DNA of 64,000 bases. Origin: Scilla litardierei (Eukaryota; Streptophyta; Magnoliopsida; Asparagales; Asparagaceae). Location of the stretch: positions 356,599,486 through 356,663,485 of the forward strand of contig CM061142.1 of assembly GCA_030789695.1 (NCBI GenBank). The letters run 5' to 3'. This document shows, piece after piece, positions 10,260-20,226 of the stretch (position 1 is the first letter of the stretch; the number at the start of each line of letters is the position of its first letter). The notes beneath the pieces were generated by a model. That model searched no databases. It saw nothing but the letters and a program-made list of their open reading frames with translations, and was not told where the DNA came from. The position numbers and the translations under genes were made by a program.

Positions 10260-11280
10260 TTAATCGAGCAGGTCGTCGTTCTCGAAGTCTTTTGCAGTGA
10301 ACATCATTGGTCGCTGAACAACCGCCAAGTTTGTTTCAGGCAGAGACTTCTGGCTCGCCTGATATAGTTCCTAGAGGTGGCGAGGAGTGCGGCAGATTCT
10401 GGACTAATGGCCAGTCATGCCGCATCTATGGCATTTATCCTCCCAGTTCTTCTTCGGAAGTGACACTTGGTCAGTGTTCTTTTGCTTCCATATGAAGTTA
10501 CTCTTTCCTGTATTGTTGTTGGACGGGAGTGCTACTCCTCGTCCATTCTTCATCACAGCTTTCCCTATGTTATTATTATCCTTCTTCTTGTTTTTCCACT
10601 TCTGGGGAGAAACGTGGTGGGCTTCAGGGATAGGTGCAGTGCCAGGTGGACGTAAATTATGAGGGGCTAGCAGTAAATCTCGATTCTGCTCTGCCCTAAG
10701 TAGGCATGAGATTAGATCAGAGAATTTTGTGAAGTTGCGTTCACGATACTGCTGCATGAGGATTGCATCTTTCTCGTGAAACGAGGTAAATGTCTTTTCC
10801 AACATGCGTTGTTCTGTCACTTCTTCACCGCACAACTTCAGGCGTGAGGTGATATTATGAAGTGCAGAATTATACTCAGCGACGGACTTATAGTCCTGAA
10901 GTCTGAGTTTTTCCCACTCATAACTGGCACGCGGTAATATTACATCAATTTGATGTTTATACCGTGCCTCCAGCGCTGTCCACAGGTCCTTCGGGTCCTC
11001 AACCGTTAAGTATTCGGCCTTTAAGGTCCGATCTATATGTTTCTGAATGTAGATTATGGCTTTCGCATTTATCTACATTGGATTCAGTGGTTGGAGTGCC
11101 GCTGCAAGATGCAGTAGAAGCATCGGCCGCTGCTAGGGCCGAGGAAGGAGGCAAAATGGACCCAAGGAGGGCCATCGAACGCAAGTGGAACTTCAGGTCC
11201 ACTCGCCAACTCAGGTAATTGTTCCCTGCAGAGTCAAGGACTTCGAAATCGACGCATGCCAATTTTTGCCATTTTATCTA
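10260..11280 (-). pseudogene. CP1 gag with zinc knuckle, disrupted
   Basis: On the minus strand a copia Gag is readable: FEVLDSAGNNYLSW near the N-terminus (11230), LTVEDPKDLWTALEARYKHQ (about 10960), YEWEKLRLQDYKSVAEYNSA (about 10900), then a longer open stretch to the zinc knuckle CHRCGMTGH-x-SRIC. In the knuckle the usual tryptophan codon is TAG, a stop, at about 10404. After it the typical copia RTPRHL, ELYQAS and DDLLD tail is still readable to about 10260. Gag packages the element RNA into particles. At least one frameshift lies between 10835 and 11000. Confidence 0.85.
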
Positions 11281-11934
11281 CGCAATTTAAAATAAGCATG
11301 AATTAATTAAAATTGAAATTCACGCATTAAAAATAAAATAAATAAAATGTGGGGATCGGCCAGATACCCAAAGAAATACAAAGTTCAAAGTCCGAATATA
11401 CAGTCCATAAACAAAAGAAAAATACAATTTGGAAACCCAGAATGGGTCCCTATATTTTCCAATTTTTCCTCCGTCTTCATTTGCTGGTGTACCGGTCTTT
11501 CACCTGTCTTTGGCATTAATACATTTAATCCTCACTTACAAAATTCTCTCAAAAAGAAAAAAAATTGCAAGGAATATAAAGGGTATCAAATTGGCCGATC
11601 CCAAAAATCACATTTTCGCTTATATAAACAACCACGCAGTTTATAATATGCTACAGGCACAAAAGAAACAACCACGCAGTTTATATAACACATGCATATA
11701 TTAAATGGAAAAATAGTCTAGAAAATATAATAATCTCTCGGACCACGGGGAGACGTCATACACCGTTAGGTTAGTTAACTAACGGCAGAGCGGTCGCAGG
11801 ATCCTTAAGATAATTATATTTTGAAAAAAAATCCTAATATTCCATAAATTAATAATAATGCAATAGTGTTATAATTTTAGCAATATGACGCAACAGGCTT
11901 ATAACAAAGAATTAAAATAAATTAATATTTTGAA

Positions 11935-12345
11935 TGGGGCTGCAGGCCCATAAATATTAATCATTTTAATATATTATTTATATTTGGGCTGCTGGCCCAT
12001 TTGCCAAAAACTAACAAATAAAGTATTGCAATTGAATTAACTTGGCGTCAGGCCCAATAAGTCAAATAAAAATATTGTTAATATTTGAGCTTCAGGCCCA
12101 GTTACAAAATCTTAACAAACAAATTTAAAAGTAAAATTAGATTAACTGGGCTTCTAGCACCATTTTGGTAGTCAAAATTAATTGTTAATCTAAATGGGGC
12201 GACTGACCCGTAAAACTTATTTTCATTTATAAACCGGTCTTCTGGCCCAAAAAATAGCCCATCTACTGGCATAGGCCCATAAGTAAAATGAAAATCATTT
12301 TAATTGTAATTGTTTATGTACTGGGCTTCAGGCCCAATAAACGGC
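11935..12345 (-). repeat. Array of about nine TGGGC-loop-GCCCA stem-loops in the CP1 leader
   Basis: Variants of TGGGCTTCAGGCCCA occur at 11935-11950, 11985-12000, 12042-12056, 12085-12100, 12145-12162, 12194-12211, 12234-12249, 12256-12280 and 12320-12338, about 40-60 bp apart in otherwise AT-rich sequence. Most keep complementary arms of 4-5 bp and a TTCAG, TGCAG or TTCTG loop. Confidence 0.8.
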
Positions 12346-12499
12346 CCAATAAAATTGTCAATCTTCCTCGTCTTTCTGTGTAACTCGCAAATTCCAAAAA
12401 AAATTGTTGCTCAAGAATAATTCCAGCCATCTGGGCTTAATCCTCCTCATTTCCCCAAAGATTTCAACCATCGGCCTCTTCGAATTCTTGTAGTGAAAA

Positions 12500-12860
12500 G
12501 CATAGCGGGTGAAGAGCCCTCCCCCCGACAGGAGGGGAGGTAGCGAGGTGGTGGGAGGGGGCTGCGCGAACTCAGGGAGGCATTCCGACGAACTCCCTCG
12601 ACAGGAGGGGGCGTGGTAACTCCGGCGCAGAAACATCCCCCATGTCGGCGCTCGGATCTCAGGCTCTTAGATGATAGCCCTTCGGGGGGGAGGAGATGTG
12701 AAAAACCCCCCTCGCCGTCAGAGGGGTATCGCCTGAGCCCCCCGCCCGCTGTCGGGGGGGTTATTTGCCGGAGGCCCCCCCGCTGCTGGGGGGGTCCGTG
12801 ACGACAGAGCCCCCCCTTCAGGGGGGGTCCCAAAAAAGCTCCCCCTTCGGGGGGGTACAA
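12500..12860 (-). repeat. Array of C-run/G-run hairpins in the CP1 leader
   Basis: A sharp island of GC contains at least six hairpins whose arms are runs of 5-7 C and G with short loops. Examples are CCCCCCC-GCTGCT-GGGGGGG (about 12774-12793), CCCCCCC-TTCA-GGGGGGG (about 12811-12828) and CCCCC-TTC-GGGGGGG (about 12841-12855), plus weaker ones at 12520, 12600 and 12740. The open frames across it are by-products of base composition. Confidence 0.8.
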
Positions 12861-12899
12861 GGCGCCGTACAAATCCGTATATAGGGGGACGACAACAAA

Positions 12900-13180
12900 T
12901 TTGTGTGGTGAGAATAACTCATTTTGTGATCCCTGTTAATTTCACGAAATGAAAACAGGACGAGTAGCACAAATTATTTTGACAGGCGTCAGACGAAATG
13001 AAAACTACAAATTTATGATATTTTGTGATATAAACAGAAAACAGGGCGAGTAACTTCTGGATATTTGTGATATCATGATATAATAATTCCACTGCCTAGA
13101 TGTATTTAGTGGAAGTTACTTGCTATCAACTCATAACTACAAATATCCCCATATTTTGTGACAAATGAAAACATGGCGAG
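12900..13180. repeat. Degenerate repeats with GAAAACAGGGCGAGTAAC motif
   Basis: GAAAACAGGACGAGTAGCACA (about 12950), GAAAACAGGGCGAGTAACTTC (about 13037) and GAAAACATGGCGAGAAAATAC (about 13166), each near a TTTTGTGA-type motif, suggest three diverged units of about 90-125 bp in the first part of the CP1 leader. Confidence 0.55.
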
Positions 13181-13614
13181 AAAATACAAATTTCTGATTT
13201 GATACTTCAGGCAAATTTTCCAGATGCCTTGGCAAGGAGTATGCAAATTTCCTAGATTAATTACTCTAGATCATTAGATCGTAAAAACAGATCAAGTACA
13301 CCAAAAAAAACTCAAATGGTTGTGCTAAAGAATTTTTTTTTCATCAAAAGAGGTGTATGTTCTTTATTTTTAGCAAAAAAAATGTTTAATATTTTGCATA
13401 ATCCAATTATCTACGAGCCAAGAAATTTACCTCTAGATCAGTGATCTAGGGAAGAATCAATATAATCCGTAGAAAAGATAAAATCCCAGCTACCATAACG
13501 CCTTGCAGATTCGTCGCAACTTTACCGCAACAAATAAGATTCCTTCGCAAGAGGGAAATTTTGTGGGGAAGATGAAAAAAAAAATTTTTATGGCTCAAAA
13601 ATTTTCTCTAGAGC

Positions 13615-13632
13615 GAATTCGTGCTGATAACA
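13615..13632 (-). other. Primer-binding region of CP1
   Basis: The minus strand directly after the 5' LTR reads TGTTATCAGCACGAATTC. The TTATCAGCACG motif recurs beside LTRs of many plant copia elements, as I recall it. The tRNA used is not determined here. Confidence 0.6.
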
Positions 13633-13799
13633 TGTTAGAAGAGGATTGGAGAGGATTAACCCTGGCAAATAGCCATGGTACTAAATTTAAAAAACTCTCA
13701 TGTTGATTTGGGAGTCAAAGGGCCTCCTCACTAACTTAGTGGGGAGTAATGGAGAGTGATGAGGGGAGGGAGGCCAAAGGCCTCCCTCAACTCACAACG
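13633..13799 (-). repeat. 5' LTR of CP1
   Basis: 167 bp and nearly identical to 6996-7162. Its outermost base has changed (CG instead of TG on the minus strand). The TSD copy TAAAC follows at 13800-13804. Confidence 0.92.
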
Positions 13800-13804
13800 T
13801 AAAC

Positions 13805-14130
13805 ATCCTTTAATAGTTGACTGTAAAAAAGGCCGATTCAGAGCAACTTATTAAAAAAGGCTGTTAAATTAAACTAAAAAGAAATAACCTGATACTGACC
13901 CAATATTAGAGCACAACCTGTGAGTATGCCAGCCGTAATATTTCCTTTGCATATACCATGTTTTATTTATTAGTTAGGCATGAACTTCTAGAGAAAAGCA
14001 TGGGAGAGTTTATGTATTTATGTGTGTCTTCCATGCCACCAATCATATCCTGATGTTAACTTAAAAACCAATGTATTGCAATTTGGATAATCCAAAATAT
14101 TTTTGAGTTTTCCAGTTTTTTTATTGCAGT
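13805..14130. other. Helitron interior after CP1, no gene recognised
   Basis: The sequence continues from 6995 across the CP1 insertion. It is AT-rich with only short frames, and I can assign no element or gene. Confidence 0.4.
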
Positions 14131-14139
14131 TAAATCATT

Positions 14140-14385
14140 GCATTGCAATTTGGATAATTTGGATAATTTGGAATTTGGATAATTTGGTTTTAACTCACAT
14201 CATTTTTGAACTTGGATAATTTGAATTTGGATAATTTGGATAATGCATTTTTGATAATTTGGAAAACATTGCTTGAACTGGATTTTTTGCATGTTTTGAT
14301 AATTTGGAATGGTTTTGCTCACAGTTGGTTCATAACATTGTTTTATCCAAGGATACGCATCTTTGATAATTTGGAACTACTTTTA
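14140..14385 (+). repeat. Minisatellite of TTTGGATAA units
   Basis: Blocks of ATTTGGATA and TTGGATAATTTGGAT are repeated roughly a dozen times, some in perfect tandem (14152-14185, 14215-14242) and others scattered (14262, 14299, 14362). Confidence 0.8.
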
Positions 14386-14827
14386 TCATACTTTCTTTTT
14401 TGATGTGCATTACATACAATTCTGAGGGAAGAAGTACTTCATGGCTTCTACCATCAAAGAATGTAAGGTCTATGTACTCTAATACAGTGTTTAGTCATGG
14501 TTTACAAAGCCCAGGTTGTAGCATTAAAATCCCTGCTGAATTTTTAATGAAGATACTGGTTAATGCTTTAGCGGGGCTGTTTATATTGATCTTTATACAT
14601 ATCATTCGGTTGACAAGAAAGATGACTATTACTTATCATGATGGATGGGGAAGGATAGTATCTAGGTAAATTAAAAAAGTATAAGCCCAAATGTAGCAAT
14701 AGAAGCACAGATTTTATATTGGCTATTGATTGATGTGGCACAAAGTGTGTGCCTGCAATTTCTAATCCTAAAAAATAGACTTCTCTTTAATGGTGGTCTG
14801 TATTGGTCTGTATATGGATTTGTGCAG

Positions 14828-14879
14828 GTTTTTGTCAGAAAATGAAGCTGCTACAGCACTTCAAAAGATGAATGGGCAG
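14828..14879 (+). pseudogene. Captured exon resembling the end of an RNA-recognition motif
   Basis: Between an acceptor (TTTGTGCAG) and a donor (GTGTGC) the 52-nt segment encodes FLSENEAATALQKMNGQ. The pattern F-x-x-E-x-E-A-x-x-A-L-x-x-M-N-G matches the second helix region of RNA-recognition motifs, which bind single-stranded RNA. Only this exon is visible, so the parent gene cannot be named. It is a short match, and chance is not excluded. Confidence 0.5.
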
Positions 14880-15717
14880 GTGTGCATACATGTCTGACAG
14901 GTACATTCATGATGAACTTGCATTGCTTGCTAAAAATTTTGTTGATATATTTTGATAGTGCTAGATATATTTTACTTTATTTGTATTAATTGTTTAAGTT
15001 CATTTTTCAGATTTGTTGGGCTACGGACTACTTAAGGGACAATGTAGAGGTTTTTTCACCTTCTCGCAATTCCAAAGTTATGCATTATTATCTGTTTAAA
15101 AAACCAAACTTACCATTTGATTTGGTTTCATCTATTCCATCTTATTTAGCAATGTGATGGATCCTAAGGTTTTCCTGAGTATTAATCCTATTTTCTTAGC
15201 ATTAAATCTTTTAATTTTGTTGAAACTGGGATTAAATAAGTACCATGTGCCTATGTCATTGGTTGCAAATGCTGTTGCTAAAGGAGCAGGTAGCATTAAA
15301 TCCCATCTCTTTGATTGATGCCGAGGCATTCAACAACCTCCTCCCTCTCTCATCCTACGACGACTATCTATCCTGCAATGGCGAATGCATCATCGGCAGC
15401 AGTACAACTACAATACGTGTTTTCCCCTATTTCCACTCTCTTTTTATTGAGTTACTTCATTTTTATCTTCTTTTACTGTAGATTCAGAATATAATTCATT
15501 TATGTTGCGATCTTTCTGATATCTAAAAACCACATTTCTTTATTTTTTGTGTCCCCCCAACAATTTTTTATTTGAATGGTTGATGTTGATCCTTTAAACC
15601 CATTGATCTGATTCCTTAACTTTTCTATTCAGAGAACTTTTTAAAGTCAGCATCATGTTCTTCTTTGAAAGAAGAGAGCACGTCTCCCTTAGCTTAGGGC
15701 ACGAGACATCACAAATG

Positions 15718-15832
15718 TATTTGTTTTGCAAAAGTTTCAGTTAACTCAAAGTGTAGTTAGTGCTGGAATTTTAAGAGAGTAACCATGATAGAAAGTTTGT
15801 GACAATATTGTAGCTAGGAAAAAAATTCTATT
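15718..15832 (+). repeat. Diverged direct repeat, copy 1
   Basis: Shares with 16372-16479 the landmarks ATTTGTTTTGCAAAAGTT, CAGT-ACTCAAAGT, TTTTAAGARAGTAACCATGA and TTTTGTGACA, ending AAATTCTATT. The copies are about 650 bp apart. Confidence 0.75.
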
Positions 15833-16371
15833 CTGAACATGTTCATTCTTTTGTCTCATCGAGCTCATATTGTCCATGCATGCAATTTAGCAAGTCCATT
15901 GACATTAGTCAGCACATAGAGATATGCCTGTGGATTTGCTATAAATCTGGGTGCCCAAATCAAATGTTGGAAAAAGAACTCATCCCATAAGTAGACCTCA
16001 AAAAATTCTTAATTTTCAGATAACTTTCTTTTAGAAAATTACAGAAAGCATGAAGCGAAGAGAATGCCCTAGATCTGGCAAGAATTCTTGATGAAACTGT
16101 TCATTTATATGCATGACATCCATGCTTTTTGGTTATTTTCTTTTATTTCTTTGTTGGTGTTTTTGTATTCATCTAATGGACTTCCTTCGCATGGTTTATT
16201 TTACAGAAAATTTGCTAAATGATGGCAACTGATTCTCTATCATAAACGAACTATGCCTTTTTGAACATTTGTGTAGGTACAATTCATTTTCCCTTTTGTT
16301 AAAATGCCAAAAAAAATTATGTTAAGATGCGGAAATGGCTTATGCTTTGCATGTATGCTAATTCTTCACCA

Positions 16372-16479
16372 ATGGATTTGTTTTGCAAAAGTTCCAGTGG
16401 ACTCAAAGTTTAGTTTCTGGCATTTTAAGAAAGTAACCATGACAGAAATTTTGTGACAGATGTGTTAGGAACAAATTCT
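16372..16479 (+). repeat. Diverged direct repeat, copy 2
   Basis: Partner of 15718-15832. A local duplication within the captured region is the simplest explanation. Confidence 0.75.
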
Positions 16480-17356
16480 ATTTGACATAAAAAATTAAAA
16501 TCAAGCAAGGATTTCCATCTACTACAACAATTGTCTTATTGTTCAAGACTATTGAGAAAGCATATTCATAGAAAGAATATCCCTTGAGTTTTTTATTTTT
16601 ATTTTTATTATTTTTTGGTTGAAGGAATCTTGATGAGATTGGGATAAGTTTCGCGATTGTAGTTCTTGAAGGAATTCCAAGGTGAGACATGTAGTTGCCG
16701 ATCAAGAAGGACCTGAATGTTGCGTTTTTCAAAGCCACGAATCATGTCGAGTGCCCATCCAAAGAGAGAGACATTAGAAGTAAGTTTTGTGATTGTTGTT
16801 CCTTTTTTATAATTAGTACTGCTTTTGATTGTTGTCTGTACCAATTTTGATCGAAGGGTTTTTGATGAGGAGATTTTGATCGGAGGGATTTTACAGAGGT
16901 GTAGAAGGACAAGAAGACGAAGAAGAAGAAGAATACGAAAGTGGTTGACTTTTTTGGTGCCGATCTCCCACTATGATCTCTTTGTGCAGGTCCAGGTTAA
17001 TCTCATGGGGTTAGTGGTTGCCTTTTTAGTCCTAAATAAGTGTTTATGTGATTTTAAAAAAAGTTTATACATGATTATCATGGTGTGTTCATGTTTTGCT
17101 TGAAAATTTGCATGATACTTCTAATTGTTTAGTGGTTATGCTTGATTTATTAGCATGATACTTTTGCAGCTTTCTAAAGAGCTTCATGACTATATATGTA
17201 AGATGATAAGGGTGCCAGAAACCATAAGAGAAAACAGTAAAAATTTTAATATAAATATGAATAGTGGTCGAACTAAAAATCATACATGCCTACCTGTATT
17301 GGTAGGTGGGTATATGAGTATTGTTAGAATGGATTCTTACACTTTTTTTGAATTTA

Positions 17357-17507
17357 GAGGGGGTTTTGCATGCGAAGAAGGACACCAACCTCGCGATGCA
17401 CCCGCGGATCGATGTGCCCAACCTTTTGATCAAGCCAATGCAGAGCTTTAAGCCTTGGGAGTTCATGAAGGAGACGTTTTCTTAAGAGCATTACTACTGG
17501 TATCCAG
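17357..17507 (+). pseudogene. Captured fragment of ribosomal protein eS10 (RPS10)
   Basis: The frame encodes [20 protein letters not shown], then [22 protein letters not shown], a stop, and EHYYWYP. This matches the N-terminal winged-helix half of plant eS10, where AKKDYNLAKHPEIDVPNL and LMQSFKS..VRETFAW..HYYWYL are usual. Here the tryptophan codon after FS has become TAA. eS10 is a component of the small ribosomal subunit. The segment begins after an AG and ends at a GTATGC donor, so it is one exon with intron edges. The real first residues and the C-terminal half are absent. Confidence 0.75.
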
Positions 17508-19246
17508 GTATGCAATACACGGAACATGACCTAACTGGTGCAAATTATATGTTTCATTATTATCCCTTCATGATATTTTCTATTTCTTTTTTATTTTTAC
17601 TTTTGGAGAAAATGTTATTTTTCTTCGATTAAATTCCCATATGTAGTAGTAATTGCTCTTTATGAATGCAATTCATATTTCTATATGTACAATTGATTGA
17701 AGGATATGTAAAACATAATGATTTATTGTATTTTTGATATTGCATTGTGATTTCAACATGAAAATACACTTTTGTGATATTCTATATGGCATGTAACTTC
17801 TTTTATGAAGTTGTACCCGTACCAGATGGTGACTCCTTTACTAAACATATGCACTATTTGGATGCACTTTACCAGACCACTAATATGAAAATATTGGTTA
17901 CCTTCAATTCTGGGATTTTTGAGCTAAGGTTTCATATAATTTGTTACCTCCTAATCTGGGAAATCATAATATTTATAGGCATCGAACATTATGGAAACAG
18001 TAATTTCATCAAGTGAAGGGTGCTACAGTAACATTGCCTCCTCACTAGGCTGGCGAGCTGCATCGTAGTCAATTTTCCTCCCACAGACCCGTTCCAAAGC
18101 TTCCTCTGGGTAGTCTATTGATTAGGCCAGCTTAGGGGGTCAATGTGCCAATCCCATAATTTTTGATAAGTTGTTTTAATGATTATTAGTTGTGCCCATG
18201 AGGCCGTAAGGTTTTCAGAATTGAGTCAATCATATATATGTAGCAGGGCTTAGCATGAAAAAAAGGGTTGCTGACTAATTATTTTGAATCATATATCTGT
18301 AGCAGGCCATAAAATTTGAGGGATGTTTTGAATAGGGTTGCTGGCTATTTGTTTTGAATTCTAAATTTGTAGCAGGCCATAAAATTTGAGGGATGTTAAT
18401 TGTTATTTTTTTTGTAGTATGAAAATATTCTTTTCCTCCCTCTTTCCAACAAATACTAGGTGTATCTTCAGGGTTTGTAGGTTAGTTGTGAGTTGTTACG
18501 TGTAGGCATTTCCCAGGATGTTGATTGTAGGTTAGTTGTTAGTTTGATGATAAATTATTAATTTCATGATAATGTTTTATATTATAGGATACTAATAAAA
18601 GTACCATGATATTGAAAATACTTTCATTTTTATGAAAATTCCTTTCATTATGTTGGTCTTTGTCATGCAACAGATTCTGAAAAGTAAGGGTTAAAAGATG
18701 GATGAAATTTGAGGTAGAGAAAATATTAACTTTGATAAAACATTGGTTTACAAACAACTTTTTTATTTTTGGTCATTCCAAACAGAAGTAATAATAAGAG
18801 CAAATAAGATCTTAGAATACTTTATGTCAGCATAATCAATAAATCTATCTTAATGCAACCATTTATTTTATTAGTAAGGACATGAAATAACACAAAATAC
18901 ACAACAAACTGGTACCAAAGGAGAAAGGTTTCATGCATTAACAATTTATTTTGCAATACAATGTTTATGAAAAATACTCTTTTTCTCACTATTTCCAACA
19001 AATACCAGGGTTCTCTTCAGGGTTTGCTGGTTCGGTGCCAAGATATAAGAAAGGCTAAATGATCTGGATCCCTTGGGTACATTTTACATTGCAGACACCC
19101 ATATTTCCTGAAGAGAATATATCATTCCAGATTGCAAACTCACATGATCTCAGAATAAAATCTATAGTGATCAGAGACAAAATTCCAGAAAAAATGTTGA
19201 TGCCATCTTAAAACTCGAGAATATCCATTTTCCCCATGTTAGGCTA
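17508..19246. other. Helitron interior with short tandem and dispersed repeats
   Basis: No gene recognised. A frame near 17790-17890 encoding VVPVPDGDSFTKHMHYLDAL might be an exon, but I do not know the family. A GTAGCAGG-containing repeat occurs three times (18222-18400). A block of about 60 bp (18420-18480) is repeated at 18967-19028, sharing TTTCCAACAAATACYAGG and CTTCAGGGTTTG. Confidence 0.4.
18222..18400 (+). repeat. Tandem repeat of about 59-70 bp, three copies
   Basis: Each copy has TTTTGAAT(C/T)...TGTAGCAGG followed by an AGGGTTGCTGRCTA motif. Copies begin near 18239, 18298 and 18368, and the last two share GCCATAAAATTTGAGGGATG exactly. Confidence 0.75.
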
Positions 19247-20226
19247 TTATGAAGGATTCATCCTTTGATTTTCATTCAAGTCAAACAATTCATCTTCCAT
19301 GCCAAAACTAAGAATCCTGGCAATGTCTTTCGTCTTTAATTTTGTCTTTGGGACGTGTTGTTGCTTCAACCATGAATAAACAGTGAAGGCCTTAATCATA
19401 ACAAACAATTCCATGGCCTCATTATTAAACATGCCCATTCTCATGCTCATCTGCCAGAAATTTCACCTTACAAGATATGCTTAATAGTTCATCTAAATGA
19501 AATAATGTATTCAGATATATGAAAGAACCGTTAATTCTATGAAATGCAAATCGTACCTTAATGTTACTTCTTTATTAACATAATGACCATGAAGTATGAA
19601 TTTTGCTTTCACCTAATTCTCTATGGAATTTGATTTAAATTTCATTACTGTCCATTTATGATAAAGAAGGGTAAGTCTGTGGTATCATCTTACTTAGATA
19701 TTGTTTTCCATGCTATTGCATTCTTTATATCAAAAAAGAATATTTGTGATCTAAAATTAAGTAGAGCTTCCATATATTTTTACCTGATGGGGAACCAGCA
19801 TTGCTGCGTATCGAGCAAGCTATACAGCTCTCCAGTCAAGCACCACATGAAACCATGGACAGATAGCATCAAGTCTTACAACCCATAACCTAACATCACT
19901 GAGTTCTGAGAGTTCAAGACTATCATATGGATCTTACCTTTCATAATTGATAGTAAATCCAACTGTATGTTCTAGGAGCTCTTTCGGTGTAACTAGGAGA
20001 CTATCTACATGAATTGGCACATCTTTTAGCCATAATGAATTTTCTTTATAGATTTTGATATTTACACAATGTTAGCTTACCTGATGTTTGATATCCTTTC
20101 AAGCTATTGCATGAAGAGGAGATAAGTCTAGACGTTTTATAGAATCAATATTGAGTATGATTTCAAGACGCCCTTCAGTTGGTAGGAGTGGTGGAGTAAC
20201 TTGATGGTTATCTATGGACAACTCAA
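19247..20226 (-). pseudogene. Multi-exon plant gene remnant, product not named
   Basis: Three exons are readable on the minus strand. The first (20226-20081) has PPLLPTEGRLEIILN and DSIKRLDLSPLHA and ends at CAG/GTAAG. The second (20041-19784) has SLWLKDVPIHVDSLLVTP, KELLEHTVGFTINYE, LSELSDVRLWVVRLDAICPW and LARYAAMLVPHQ, and ends at CAG/GTAAAA. The third (19450-19247) starts after CTGGCAG with MSMRMGMFNNEAMELFVM and runs to a TGA at 19247. Splice signals are kept, but stop codons interrupt exon 1 (after HAIA) and exon 2 (after YER and RAV). The text looks like a real conserved plant protein that I cannot name. It lies opposite to the other captured fragments. Confidence 0.65.

Larger units (their letters stand above)
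6996..13799 (-). mobile_element. CP1: decayed Ty1/copia element with short LTRs
   Basis: The element is bounded by two nearly identical 167-bp LTRs and a 5-bp TSD, TAAAC, at 6991-6995 and 13800-13804. Orientation is minus: the 5' LTR is 13633-13799, followed by a TTATCAGCACG primer-binding sequence. The 3' LTR is 6996-7162, preceded by a purine tract. Gag, integrase, reverse transcriptase and RNase H remnants occur in the normal copia order (GAG, INT, RT, RH), all with stops and frameshifts. The leader of about 2.3 kb between the primer site and gag is unusually long and full of stem-loop arrays. Confidence 0.9.
14880..17356. other. Helitron interior, mostly intron-like, with one internal duplication
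   Basis: AT-rich with several ORFs that I do not recognise, including one at 15245-15481 that contains SLIDAEAFNNLLPLSSYDDY and could be a captured exon. A diverged direct repeat of about 110 bp occupies 15718-15832 and 16372-16479. An arginine-rich frame near 16900-16950 comes from simple AAGAAGAAG sequence. Confidence 0.4.

Noticed and set aside
10417..10662. Hydrophobic plus-strand frames suggesting a membrane protein
   Set aside because: They are antisense to CP1 gag, whose minus-strand text is clearly a copia Gag with a zinc knuckle.
16890..16950. Arginine-rich basic protein
   Set aside because: It comes from simple AAGAAGAAG sequence, with no supporting splice or domain context.
18580..18610. 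GGATACTAATAAAAGTACC as an alternative Helitron 5' end
   Set aside because: It resembles some Helitron starts but lacks the A-TC boundary, and A1 host sequence does not end there.
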